A DNA stretch of 64,000 nt from Spinacia oleracea (lineage: Eukaryota; Streptophyta; Magnoliopsida; Caryophyllales; Amaranthaceae). The notes beneath the pieces are model-generated. The model searched no databases. It had not been told where the DNA came from and saw nothing but the letters and a program-made list of their open reading frames with translations. Position 1 is the stretch's first letter; each line of letters opens with the position of its first letter. The translations under genes were made by a program, and so were the position numbers. This document shows positions 1 to 11,241 of the stretch, one piece after another. Where the stretch lies: contig NC_079489.1 in assembly GCF_020520425.1 (NCBI RefSeq), positions 16,578,001-16,642,000 of the forward strand. Direction: 5' to 3'.

Positions 1-489
1 GGGTTCACTGGGTCGGATTGAGAATTGACACCCCTATGTACGTCACATGTTTGATTTCCCCTCATTCGTAATGTGTAGTAATATATACTCCGTAGTTTCA
101 TTATTGCTCAATTGGCCTACTGTAGCAAATAACAGAAGACGTACACCACAGGTTTCCCAGCGGCAACTGCTCAAACACCACACCTTGTGCAGTGGGTCCC
201 TTGTTGAGTTTAGTACCTCAGCTCCTTTAATATTAAAAGGAACACTTGCTTTATACAAAATGAAATCACCATGTACAGTTGGCATTCCCGAAATGAAATA
301 CAGAGTGAGAGTATATGGTGGCCGATACTATCAAACGACCTCTATTAGAAATTATTCCAAGTAAGTACATAATTAAGGAAATGTTCTACTAAAAAGTTCA
401 AACACAAAACCCAAGTAAACAAATATAATCTACTTCTAATAACTAATAAGCATCTGTTAAGTACGTATTAACTATTAAGACCTTAAGCT
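1..489. other. No recognised gene
   Basis: This stretch has open frames of 80 aa (minus) and 105 aa (plus) that overlap each other, but neither resembles a family I know. A splice-donor-like AAG|GTAAG stands near 359 on the plus strand, so a partial exon of a gene lying upstream of the window cannot be excluded. Nothing firm can be called. Confidence 0.3.
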
Positions 490-1616
490 TCACTTCCTGG
501 AGAATTTTTGTAACTTTGAAAAATTCGAATTGCATGTCACTAACTCGAAGGAAGACTTTCCAAGGACCTTGATCAAATCACATAATCCAGATTTAATATC
601 ACCAACCCAAAGAGTACGTCCGAAAATAGAAGTAACCAGTATTTTGTTCTCATCCAATTGCAACACAGGCATAAACAAACTCCAATGATCCAACCTCTGG
701 AAAACAAATTGCTTCACCCAAGATTCCTTCACACCATAATCTTTCATCACCCAAATTTCACAAACATTACCATGTTTATTCACACAACTGAAAGTAAGGT
801 CAGAATTAAATATGCTCACAGAAGAATACCAGCGAAGATAATTGGACTGTTGTACTTGATCGGGTAATGCAATGCTCCGCTCGAAAACTCTTCTTTCCCA
901 AAATGGAATGACCATATACAGGTTGTACTGCATGAGTATCCATGAAGCGAGCTGTTAAAGAAAACCATATTATGCATCGGTTCCCAACAGTTAATTGGTA
1001 GTTCATCAACAACAGGCCTCCATTTATCAGTGCCTATAGTTTGTATTTCGGCCACATAAACACCCTTTACTTTGAGGATTCTTAGTATTTTGAATTTGTT
1101 CGACACAGGACAATATCCCAACCCAGATACCTGTAAATCATAACCTGGTCTACGTCTTTGCTTGATCACCACATGCTGACCCGTTAGCAGATTGCAAACC
1201 ACATAAGGACCTTGAACCATAAAAGAATCAAACAAGATTACCCCTTTGCATTCATTAACCAGATTCTTTAACGAATCATTCTTCACTCTAAATTTGGTCT
1301 GGTACCCAATCATTTCATCTGGGCTAACATTAAGATTACCCATCTCATCAACATTTAGGCGCTTGTCTATGTCAAGTACCAGAAAGCTTCGCCTGCCATT
1401 ATTATTGAAATCACCCCAAAGCAATAAGGTTGAATAGCAACCACGAGAACGACGCGAATCAGGAAACAGGGGATCTTTGATGATAGAATTCCAATCTTTG
1501 CAAACAAGCTTACAAATCAAGCATGCTTTTGTTGGGAGTCTTGACAAAATATCTGATATAATTGGAGATGGTAGTTCTTCGATACCCGACCATTTCAATT
1601 GCAATTTCTTCACCAT
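490..1616 (-). pseudogene. F-box protein with F-box-associated domain, one-base frameshift
   Basis: F-box proteins are the substrate-binding subunits of SCF E3 ubiquitin ligases. The reading frame starts at 1616 and has an N-terminal F-box (about residues 12-55: ELPSPIISDILSRLP, then a CKLVCKDWNSII segment). An F-box-associated region follows, with the usual spacing of hydrophobic and Trp residues. Near 870-900 the frame shifts: the first frame stops at 816, while the coding signal continues in another frame (IALPDQVQQSNYLRWY, later CEIWVMKDYGVKESWVKQF, a typical FBA motif) to a stop at 490. The span of 1127 nt is one base short of 376 codons, so a single-base deletion explains it. The intact protein would be about 375 aa, normal for the family. 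It may be a true pseudogene or a sequencing indel. The partner substrate cannot be inferred. Confidence 0.85.
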
Positions 1617-1650
1617 TGCTCAACTGTAAAATCGACTCAACTTTCCGACC

Positions 1651-1962
1651 CTGTACAAACAAGATTGCAAAAGAAAATCGTCAATGTTCAAAATCAATTG
1701 CACAAACCTAGATTATAGAATTCCGATGGATGAGTTATGCTTAATAAGGTAAAAGCAAAAATCCAATCTATTAACACGACAACTTATTACGGGAAGAATG
1801 ATAAATCTATGATAATTGTAAGGGACTAATTCAATTTTTCATTGGTAATTTCAAGTATATTTCATGAAATTAGGTATTCGCATCCATTGATTTTCGGGCA
1901 ATAAGCAAGAAAACACATACGAACTACTCCAAAACAGTAAAAGTTGAGTTAAGAAAATGTAC
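1651..1962 (-). other. Probable 5'UTR intron of the F-box gene
   Basis: On the minus strand ACTTCAAG|GTACATTTT (donor at 1962) and TTTGTACAG|GGTCGG (acceptor ending at 1651) frame a 312-bp AT-rich intron just upstream of the start codon at 1616. A second acceptor-like TTTACAG lies at about 1623, close to the ATG. The intron is inferred from splice consensus only. Confidence 0.55.
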
Positions 1963-2035
1963 CTTGAAGTTGAAGCAGTTTGGCGCTGATGTTGTGTTTC
2001 CGTATTTTATTTGGGGTTTATATTTTACACGTAGT

Positions 2036-2048
2036 AGTATATTTATAG
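2036..2048 (-). promoter_or_regulatory. TATA box of the F-box gene
   Basis: CTATAAATATAC on the minus strand sits about 75 bp upstream of the inferred first splice donor, so transcription would begin near 2010. The fold-back MITE at 2108-2643 ends only about 60 bp further upstream and therefore lies directly at this promoter. Confidence 0.5.
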
Positions 2049-2107
2049 GGGAAGGGAGAGATCGATTTAATCGGGGGATAAGAGTGTGTTTCCATAATTT
2101 ATTAATT

Positions 2108-2643
2108 GGATAAATTGTTTTTTATCACTAAAAAAAATCGAAAAATAATTTTTTACCAAATAAAAAACTAAAACTTGTATTTTACCATCTAAAAAATTTA
2201 AAACTTGTTTTTTACCACCTGAAAAATGAAAAAAAAATGTATGAAAATGTTATGTAGGGGGCAACAATAACGGTAATATTTCTTATATGTTCTATTCTTC
2301 TACGATTTCATGTATTTAACTCTCTTCACTTCCCCAACTTCCTTATGTTTCATGAATTTGCATAATTTTTCACCACCATTAATTCACAAAATTGACAAAA
2401 TTTAATGAAAGTAAATTAAGAAGGGTGAAAGAGTTAAAGCAATTCATTTAGGGAGTGTGATAAATTGGAAGGAAGCTGAATTAGATAGCCATACATAAAG
2501 GATTTATCTAATTTTTCGCTTACAGGTACGTGGAAAAAAACAAGTTTTAATTTTCTTTTTGGTGGTAAAATACAAGTTTTAATTTTTTAGGTGGTAAAAC
2601 ATAAGTTTTTGATTTTTGTAGGTGGTAAAAAAATAATTTGTTC
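2108..2643. mobile_element. Fold-back MITE of the TTTTACCACC family (copy 1)
   Basis: A 536-bp element is flanked by a perfect 9-bp target-site duplication, TTATTAATT (2099-2107 and 2644-2652). The ends are inverted: GGATAAATTGTTTTTTA on the left, and GAACAAATTATTTTTTTACC when the right end is read on the minus strand. The arms contain several spaced copies of a TTTTACCACCT(A)n motif on the left and its complement AGGTGGTAAAA on the right. A 9-bp TSD and long arms point to a non-autonomous Mutator-like element. Related copies are at 61933-62326 and, more distantly, 53445-53988. Confidence 0.8.
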
Positions 2644-2652
2644 TTATTAATT

Positions 2653-2969
2653 ATATATATCAATTTATTTAAAAAAAAAACTATTTGTTTTATTTTTTTG
2701 AGATCAATATTGTTTTTTATTCCATAAATTTACCCCATTTTCTTATTTCAAGTCATCAATACCTACTGAAAAATAAGGGAATGAGAATTTGCATGAAAAC
2801 AATCAAAATAAATTACTCCCTAGCGGCTAGCTACTACATAATCGAAACAAGAGTTTTAACTTTTAACCGTTTAACAATGATCACTTAATTTAAGAGTAAC
2901 TACTATGACTCTATGATTATTAAACAGTGTTACACAACATTTGTCCATGTCCAAAGTTATATCGCCACA
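2653..2969. other. AT-rich spacer, nothing recognised
   Basis: No gene or repeat boundary was seen. It precedes the stop codon of the minus-strand CER1/CER3-like remnant and probably holds its 3'UTR and polyadenylation region. Confidence 0.4.
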
Positions 2970-3703
2970 TTAATTCCTTAGGGTCGGGAGAGGACGAAAA
3001 CCATGTAGAAGGGTAGCTTCCCAAACTTTGTCTATGTCAAAAATTTGATCACCACATTCGTTGGTGTTCCACCCTTCTAAAGTGTGCACTATTCCGGCCA
3101 CCCGCGAAGCACTCATCACCCTTCTTGGCAACCAATTCTGATGTACGAGTATGAAAAGATCAAAATTAAGTAAATAAGTTTCAGAGGAAATTAATTAAAT
3201 AGACTTGAATAATATAATAATTAAAGAAAAACCGCGGTAATTCTAATTGGATGAACAAACCTCGCATGAATGCAAGTTCCCAAATGATTTGGGAGCCAAC
3301 CTAGCTGGAGTAGTCTGATAGAAACAATCTTTTCTTTTTTGCTGTGGAGGAAACTGCGACAAGGGAATAAAAAGAGTTCCTTTTGATGTTAAGGATTGCT
3401 CACTTTCTGTCAAATCTTCTCCAACTAACCATACCTAAACAAGTGAACAGAACAAAAGGTAAAATATGTACGTTAGATCTCCTAATATGTAAGACCGTCA
3501 TATATAAGTTTTTATAAATATCAATATATAAATTCCGTGTTAGGGAGAAATATGACCTTATAGTGATTGAAATTTTCGGCTAAATGGATCAAATTGTTTC
3601 CATCTTCATTCGTCAGGGTTTTCTTAAGCTTCTCGTGTTCTTCCTCTCTTATGGTGGCAACCTGGTACATGATATTGAGAGCATAATTAATACTCGTCTT
3701 ATA

Positions 3704-4514
3704 TGTTGGAATTTAAAGATGGAAAAGCGCTCAAAACCTGCCTGCCAGGTTTTGGAAAACCGGCAGGTTTCTCAAAACCTGCCTGCCAGGTTTTCCGAAA
3801 CCGGCAGGTTTCGAGTGTAAGTTGAAAATCGGACTTAAAAGACATTTTTTGAAGTGAACCGAAAACCGGCCGGTTTTGGAAAACCGGCAGGTTTCGAGAT
3901 CGGTTCTTGGTGTTGTCCGTTTTTTATCTTCTCTTGGATTCCTCCTTTATGATAACCTTTTAAGTATTATTTATGGACAATTATCATTCTGATTATGGTG
4001 ATTAAGTTGGTCCATTATTTCTCTTGATTATGGGGGTTATCAACTCTTCATTATCATGGGTTTATGGTTGATTAATATCATTGAATTCCTTTGAAACCTT
4101 TGATTTCTTTGGATTGTTTTGTCTCCTCCACACATCCTATAAGTACTCTTCATTTTCTGAGTTGTTGGTACACACATATATTGATCTCTTCCTCTCCTCC
4201 TCCTTTCCCTTTTGTTTTGGATGGAAGAATTTTGGTTCATGATTAAGTCATGAATATTTGTATCTCTTCAAACCGTTTCCTTCTTATTCTTTTGGGCATA
4301 AGTTTATGTGGCTCCATCTCATCACCCAAAAGTGCCTTTGTGTGTTGAGAGTTGTGTAAACCTTAGGGAACGAATCGGTGGATACAATTGTGCACCCCGG
4401 TTGCACCGAATCTCGTTTTCAAGGCAGTGGTTTGGTTACCACGGCGCAACGATTTCCTAAACTCGTTCTTATTCTTATTCTAGTATTTGCCTTGAAAACC
4501 CAATTATTACAACA
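3704..4514 (+). repeat. 5' LTR
   Basis: This LTR runs TG...CA over 811 bp. A TATA-like CCTATAAGTACTC lies at about 4136, which would put the transcript start near 4165. Upstream of it, in the probable U3, is a cluster of GC-rich inverted repeats, listed separately. Confidence 0.95.
3731..3899 (+). repeat. U3 cluster of AAACCTGCC / GGCAGGTTT inverted repeats
   Basis: The motif AAACCTGCC and its complement GGCAGGTTT alternate several times (3731-3813 and 3860-3899), with CCGGCCGG palindromes between. Each pair can form a short hairpin. The cluster is much richer in GC than the rest of the LTR and lies 250-400 bp upstream of the TATA-like box, the usual place for LTR enhancers. The 3' LTR carries the same block at 8731-8899, with one mismatch at 8785. 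Confidence 0.7.
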
Positions 4515-4529
4515 ATTTGAAAACGAGAT
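4515..4529 (+). other. Putative primer-binding site, unlike any tRNA PBS
   Basis: The sequence after the 5' LTR does not start with TGG, as expected for priming by a tRNA 3' end. Instead TTGAAAACGAGAT (4517-4529) is perfectly complementary over 13 nt to ATCTCGTTTTCAA at 4410-4422 inside the same LTR. This suggests possible self-priming, as known for Tf1-type elements. It is inference only. Confidence 0.4.
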
Positions 4530-7500
4530 ATATTTCAATGGCTAAATACTTCTTATGATTTTTGAGGAAATTTATATTTGTGAGTTTGAGTGAAAGATAA
4601 AGGGAATTTAGAAGGTTTCCAAAGATGTTTTTCATTCACGTTTTTCTGGGAGAAGTCTCAAAGATTGATCCAGATCGAGGGTCATCCGTGGTCCGATTGT
4701 CCCGAAATTTTGACACAATATCCGGGACATCTTAGGCTTGATTTTTAACGGTCGGATTGTCATTGGATGATCGCGATCGTCAGTTACAACTTCAACAACG
4801 AACCTGATTTTTCTGGATACGGAAAGTCAAAAGTAACGTCTTGGAAGAAGATGATTGATGAATGGTGGTCATGATATCGTGATAGAGGATTGATTGAAGA
4901 TTTTGGAATGTCTTACAATACACATACTTGATTTAATATCAAGGGAGGTTCATTCTAAACTACTTCTTTTAATAAGATATTATTCTAACATGTTCATTTC
5001 TAATAGTCATTTCAACAAATTATATTTTGTGAAGATGACAATATTAAAATTGATTTTTATATTGTCAAATGATGTTTGTTGGAATGATTACTAGAAAGTA
5101 GAGTATTTGAATTATTTATGATGTATGAACATGTTATTGCACTCTACAGTTTACTTTGGTTTCATGCATGTTTAATTTCATGAGGAGACCTTAGTTTTAT
5201 TAAAGTTATGTTTTTAGTCTTTTAAAGACTAATGTGAATTATTTGTGCATTGTCATATTTTCCTTGGTAGAGGAATTTTGGGCTTGTGACTTTGTGTACT
5301 TGCTTTACTAAGGGTATTTAGTAAGTAGTTTTATTCTAATAGTGATTAGATTATTAGCCTTGTACGTTGTCATTTCAAGCGCTAACTTGTCATAGTAATA
5401 TTGGTGTATACGTATGATTCCAAGTTCTTGTTATGCCGGTTTTCCAAGTTCTTGTTTATCACCATGAATATTGGGTATGTAACTTCATAATCAATGGTTT
5501 CTTATGCATTGTTGGAAATATGCATATTTAATTCCTTGGAGTTTTTTGTGTACCCATTGGAGCAAGTTATCATAAGCTTGTGATGACCCCCTAGAACATA
5601 AGTGTTTGAGTTTGTGGAAGCAAACTATGTTAACCCTTTTCCTTGGAATATGTTGAGTGAGTTTTTACGTATAATATTTTCCTTGGATGTATACCTGATT
5701 ATTCGAGTCACTACACTTTTGGGAATTTGACCATTAATCTTGTCATGATTGGTATGGTGTTGTTTAATGAATTTTCTATGGTTGAGACTAAATAGCCTTT
5801 TTATTTGTGTTGGTGTTGGAATTTCATTAAAGTTGGCCAAAAGTTTTGAGACTTGAGTTTTAAGGGTTTATTGATCTTAAAATGGTTTTATGGGAATTGT
5901 TGAGTACATAATTTTATTATGGCATTTCTCATAGTTTAACCTTGTTGAGTGATCATTTTATGATCTTAATTTTTGGGCTTATTATTTCCATGTGGGGGTT
6001 GTTTTTGAATGCTCATGTATTTTTGAGAGTTTCTCTTGGGAAACCTTTAGACCCCGGTGTTTTTTGGAAAGTGGTTGTGAGTCCAAATATTCGAGATTCG
6101 AAATTTTTAGGTGTCATGTAAAAGAGACTTTTAAGTCCACTATATGGGAAGTGCCTAATATTTCAATGTTGGACTTGTTTTCTTGGTCCTTGTATTATTT
6201 GAGTGTACTCTTTTTATTATGCATGTAATTCCATGACTTCTTGGGATGTTCATCTTATTGATGAGTTTTGGTATGTATTTTTTTGAGTATTCTCATTTTA
6301 ACGGTAATTCTTCTTTTAGCATGTTTGTGCATGATGCAATTAATTGTTTGGCTATGCATGTTGGGTTTAAAGTGTCTCTTGCTTGATTGTTCTATTTTCT
6401 TCTAATTCTTTTGTTAGTAGTGAACAAGTTGAATTTAGAAGAGACTTGAAGTCAGAGTTTTCAAGGCATGAGAATTGCCCGTTATGCTAAAGGACGTTTT
6501 TATGTATGCCTTGAATTTGTGTTGTGTTTTCAATTCCTATGAGTAAGACCTTAATTCCGTGATTTGTCAATGGAGATTTTTTGTCGTTAACCTTTGAGGG
6601 GAAGCTTTTGGGAGTAAGTTAAGCTTACTTGTGAGTTTCGCAACCTACCTAAGGAATATGAATATCTAGATGTTTTCTTGAAAGGGTTTCATGACTATTC
6701 ACCGGATGGTTATTAGGAGTTTCAAGGCTATACTTGAATTGGGAGAACCTTATCAACGTAAGGGAGTGAGATTTTCTTATTCTTATTATTTTGGGAACAA
6801 GTTTTATATCACTTAGATTTTTGAGCAGTTTAATTTTCATTCCTATATTGCATGCTCTTTTATCATAGGTATGTAAAGTGATTGTTCTAAGTGGTAAAAC
6901 CATGAGTGATGAGTTCCCATACTTGAGGATAAGAATTATGTGTTTATGGAATTCATTATGTGTGTTGGAGTTATCACCATTGTAATGGTACATGTACCTT
7001 ATCGATATCTTGATGCATATTGATTGTGTAGAATTTGAATTCTCATAGTTGTTTAGATTAATAACTTGGGTGGAGAATTTCAATTCTTATTTTTCCAAGG
7101 TGATAATTATGTGTGGTTATTTTACTCGATATGTGGATGATGTGCTCAAGTTATATTTACATCACATGTTGAATATTGAGTTTTAAACCTTCATTGAATT
7201 CTATGTCTTCTCCCTTGAAAGTTGAAAGTGTTATTTAAGTAAATGGTTTTGAGTAATATATGAAAACAAATGTTTGGTTTTCATAGTAAGTCATTTTCTT
7301 AATTTTTGAGAAGATTTGTGGAAATATAAAATCATATCATTTGTGGGTATGTGTGGAATGTAATTTTTAGCTTCAACATTTAAAAGGACCTAAAACATGA
7401 TTTAGGTTGTGGACGCTAGTATATTTTCCGCTATGATAATGATATGTATTGTTGGTATTTTGACATAGCTATTATTTGTGAATTTACTGTGAAATAATTG

Positions 7501-8703
7501 AGTTGTTTTTAATTTCACAAATTTTTAGTGAACGAGGGTTTGCTTCATTTTAAAGGTATCATGGATAAGGTCGAATGGTATTTATTTGCTATGTTTTCAA
7601 AGTATGTCGCTTTGAAGTTTTCGATGCAAATTATAGAAGTTTGATATTGATGAAGTACTTTCACTAAAGTGGCTATGTTGATTTGAGGATCATACTTTAT
7701 GAAGAACTTTTTGTAAAATTGAGTTTTACAAAATTGTCCCATCAAATTTAATTGGTGTTAGTTGAACCAAAAAGCATCTTATAATTTCTTTACCATGTGT
7801 GCTTTTGAGTGAGCATATACCATTTAAATGTCCTTGCTTATGGTTATACTTTCTAACGGAAAATCTTAATGCAAGGTACGCTATGCACTATGGTACGAAG
7901 ATTGAATTGGGACATGTAATGATCCTTGATGGTTGAAATGTCGAGGGGGATAGGCTTCATGCCCATTTGAGTAAAGTAATAAGCATTACTTGCTTATCCC
8001 TATGGCATGTGTTGTAATGCTTGAATGAGGTTGAGTCTTTGAACTCTTAATGGTAGAGTGCTAGTTGAGATGCACTTTAAAGAGAACCACCGCTTGTATG
8101 AGGGTTGAGTTGTATAAACTCTTAATGAATCTAACATATTGAAATGGACGCATTCAACTTGTGGATTCACCAACCAAATTATTTGAGAGGTTGAACATTA
8201 TATTATGTTCTTAATGAATCTATGGTCTTGTGGGGGTTAATATAGCTGCGAGGTAGCTCTTGATGGTTCACTAAAAGTGAACATAATTTAACCCTATTGA
8301 CTAAGTGCTATTTTGAGAAGCACTTGAGGATTCACCTACGTGGTTGTGAAGACTCGCCATCTTCTATGAAACTTGGGCAGTTTCCTAGAGCTTCCATGAG
8401 AACTAAGGTAAACGCATGGCTTAAAACGCGTACACTTTGCGGAGTCCACATAATCTTTGGAGTGAGGTATGTGTTGTGGGGGCGTGACTTAAATCTTAGA
8501 GTTTCAAGGTTAGTCCACTATTTGATCAAGGACTTAAGGGTTTCAAGGTACGTCCACCCTTGGGTTTGTAAGTCATAATTCACTTCACTAAGCATTTGGT
8601 TTCAATTTACTTTATGTAACACCAAGTGTTATGTATTAAGCTCCTCTTATGCCCAATATCTTCCTCTTTCATTTGGTATCTTTTCTCATCTTTAGTGGGG
8701 GAT
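4515..8703 (+). other. Non-coding internal region of the LTR element
   Basis: There are 4189 bp, T-rich on the plus strand, with stops in all frames. Short phrases recur toward the 3' end (for example CTCTTAATGAATCTA and GGATTCACC variants at 8100-8340). A lone YVDDVL-like stretch occurs at about 7128-7145 but has no neighbouring RT motifs. Nothing else is recognisable. Confidence 0.7.
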
Positions 8704-9514
8704 TGTTGGAATTTAAAGATGGAAAAGCGCTCAAAACCTGCCTGCCAGGTTTTGGAAAACCGGCAGGTTTCTCAAAACCTGCCTTCCAGGTTTTCCGAAA
8801 CCGGCAGGTTTCGAGTGTAAGTTGAAAATCGGACTTAAAAGACATTTTTTGAAGTGAACCGAAAACCGGCCGGTTTTGGAAAACCGGCAGGTTTCGAGAT
8901 CGGTTCTTGGTGTTGTCCGTTTTTGATCTTCTCTTGGATTCCTCCTTTATGATAACCTTTTAAGTATTATTTATGGACAATTATCATTCTGATTATGGTG
9001 ATTAAGTTGGTCCATTATTTCTCTTGATTATGGGGGTTATCAACTCTTCATTATCATGGGTTTATGGTTGATTAATATCATTGAATTCCTTTGAAACCTT
9101 TGATTTCTTTGGATTGTTTTGTCTCCTCCACACATCCTATAAGTACTCTTCATTTTCTGAGTTGTTGGTACACACATATATTGATCTCTTCCTCTCCTCC
9201 TCCTTTCCCTTTTGTTTTGGATGGAAGAATTTTGGTTCATGATTAAGTCATGAATATTTGTATCTCTTCAAACCGTTTCCTTCTTATTCTTTTGGGCATA
9301 AGTTTATGTGGCTCCATCTCATCACCCAAAAGTGCCTTTGTGTGTTGAGAGTTGTGTAAACCTTAGGGAACGAATCGGTGGATACAATTGTGCACCCCGG
9401 TTGCACCGAATCTCGTTTTCAAGGCAGTGGTTTGGTTACCACGGCGCAACGATTTCCTAAACTCGTTCTTATTCTTATTCTAGTATTTGCCTTGAAAACC
9501 CAATTATTACAACA
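8704..9514 (+). repeat. 3' LTR
   Basis: This is the second copy of the 811-bp LTR, identical to the first apart from two substitutions. It is preceded by the polypurine tract AGTGGGGGAT (8694-8703) and followed by the TTATA duplication. Confidence 0.95.
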
Positions 9515-10464
9515 TTATACGCATATGATGTGTGTAAATATAAGAAACATATTTGTGTTATTACATTAAAACCTGAAATAACATGTAATACATATATATA
9601 AATGTGATCCGTGAAAATATAAATGTAAGAATTATTGATCTAAGATTCTGACTCCATTAATCTGAAAAGCTTGAAGTACACCAGATATTTTTGCCTTCAT
9701 CACCCTACGTTTGGGGGCTCAGGTCACTAAAACTAATTCCATTAAACTGGGAGAGAGTTCCACTGTTTGTTTTGATTATTATTACAACTTGATTGAATGA
9801 ATAAAAAAGGAAGTAATAAAAACTATTTTATACTACTGCTAGAAGCCAGCAAGCATAACAGAAAAATAGAGTTTGTTTCATGGGAAATACTTCTCTGATA
9901 CGCAGACTACACTAATGTAGTGTGCACCTGAGGTGCAGCTGCGATGTTGTTAGTGTGCTGATGTTGTAGTTGAGCTTCACTCAACTCAGTAGTCTTAACA
10001 GAAACATATAAGTTAGATAGAGTCAAACGCATATAAACAGATTGATTAAAATGGTAAAATTTATTTAATGGGCTAGATTGATTAAAATGTTTCTTTGGGC
10101 TTTTCCTATTGGATAGTTTGTCATTATATTCTCTATTCGATAAGTATGGAGGGTATTTTAGTAATACAAGGGAACATCAAAAGTGAATTTATTAAAATAA
10201 CCTCACATCTTCACTTATATAATAGAGATAGATCAACCGGTTAATTGGTAGTATTCCAAGGAGAATGTTTTCTTAAAATTGTTAAACATATGACCATAAT
10301 CCTTTAAAATCTAACTTGGATCATCAACCAAATGCGTGACTAACTAACAGCAAATTCAGTTATACATCAGTTTGGATTTAATTGTCACGTTATTAGTCTA
10401 AAATTATTGAGTGTAAAGAAGCCAGTTAAGAAGACCCCAAGAAAGTTAGGGTATTAATTATTAC
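9515..10464 (-). other. Remainder of the interrupted CER1/CER3-like intron
   Basis: The stretch is AT-rich and has no intact gene. On the minus strand about 9650-9730 reads KRRVMKAKISGVLQAF, then a stop. It faintly resembles the NWLPRRVMSASRVAG motif of the gene's last exon and could be a degraded duplicate of that exon. A perfect palindrome TGCACCTGAGGTGCA-like hairpin lies at about 9924. Confidence 0.35.
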
Positions 10465-11241
10465 CTGGATGCCCTTGCGACACAGATTGGAGACAACAGA
10501 ATAAGCAACCTTAGAGAGGCTACCTCTAAACACAACCTGGAAGTCTCCTTAGGAATGCTATTAAGCACCACCGCGACAGTTAAGCTGCTACCGTCTACCA
10601 CTTTCACTTTAAGGTTTGGGTGCCTTTCCAAGTAAATTTCGCCGTTCCTATTTAATTGCTCCCCCTACAAGTATATACATGGAGATCAAAAAACAGATCG
10701 ATGTTCATTAGCTAGGTTGGATCGAGTTATATTGGTAATTAGAGGGGAAAGTAATGACTTAAACAAGACTTGCCTGATTAAAGAGTCCAAGGCTCACTAC
10801 TTTGACTCCTTTATTGTTTGCCTCAAGTATGGCTCCTTCGATCAACTTATTTATAGCTTTTCGTTGCCTTTGCAAATCATACTATCATTTATTAATTTCA
10901 TTTCAGAAAACAAATTAGAAGCCAATCAGGCAATATTTCGAGTCATTCCCTCTTTTTGGAACTTTAATCATCACTTGCTTAAACAAGTATTGGAACAACT
11001 AATTTAAAAAGGAATTAGTGTGGGCTTTCTTCTGTCTCACAGCTAAGGCCTTTTTTTTATAGGCAATGCCTAAAATGTTTAATTTTTTGGTAAAATATAT
11101 CATTTGACATGTTTTAATTGCTCAACAAGTGAAAATATATGTTCAAAGTAATAATAATAATAATAATTATGTTCATTTTAAAACAGCAACTTTTCGGTAG
11201 GATCGCCTAACAGGCGCGTGTAGGAAAGACCGCCTGTAAAA

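Larger units (their letters stand above)
3704..9514 (+). mobile_element. Young LTR retrotransposon without coding capacity
   Basis: Two direct repeats of 811 bp lie exactly 5000 bp apart, begin TGTTGG and end ACAACA. A 5-bp target-site duplication TTATA flanks them (3699-3703 and 9515-9519). The LTRs differ at only two sites that I found (G3785/T8785 and T3925/G8925), so the insertion is recent. The internal 4189 bp hold no open frame over 144 aa and no recognisable gag, protease, RT, RNase H or integrase. The element is therefore non-autonomous (LARD-like) and must have been copied by proteins supplied by another element. A purine-rich AGTGGGGGAT stretch precedes the 3' LTR. It sits in an intron of the CER1/CER3-like gene, about 40 bp upstream of a splice acceptor in that gene's direction. 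Confidence 0.95.
2970..10881 (-). pseudogene. CER1/CER3-like wax biosynthesis gene, 3' part only, frameshifted
   Basis: Five minus-strand exons match the C-terminal WAX2 region of CER1/CER3, ER-bound proteins that make cuticular wax alkanes. Exon 1, 10881-10774, encodes ...NNKGVKVVSLGLFNQ and ends at a GC donor (CAG|GCAAGT). Exon 2, 10664-10465, encodes GEQLNRNGE...LKVKVVDGS...NSIPKETS, then needs a one-base shift to continue as VVFRGSLSKVAYSVVSNLC. Exon 3, 3661-3557, encodes VATIREEEHEKLKK. Exon 4, 3434-3261, encodes VWLVGEDLTESEQ and GTLFIPLSQFPP. Exon 5, 3137-2970, encodes NWLPRRVMSASRVAGIVHTL and ends at TAA. Exons 3-5 join in phase with no stops. The N-terminal membrane and His-cluster hydroxylase region is absent; the Mutator-like element starts 300 bp beyond exon 1. 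A retrotransposon lies in the intron between exons 2 and 3. Confidence 0.85.

Noticed and set aside
7120-7150. YVDDVL-like peptide in the LTR internal region, hinting at a reverse transcriptase
   Set aside because: It stands alone; no other RT motif is in frame or nearby, and stops surround it. Probably chance.
10195-10235. Helitron-like 5' end TCTCTATTATATAAGTGAAG on the minus strand
   Set aside because: No CTRR end with hairpin was found on the appropriate side within the intron, so no element can be defined.
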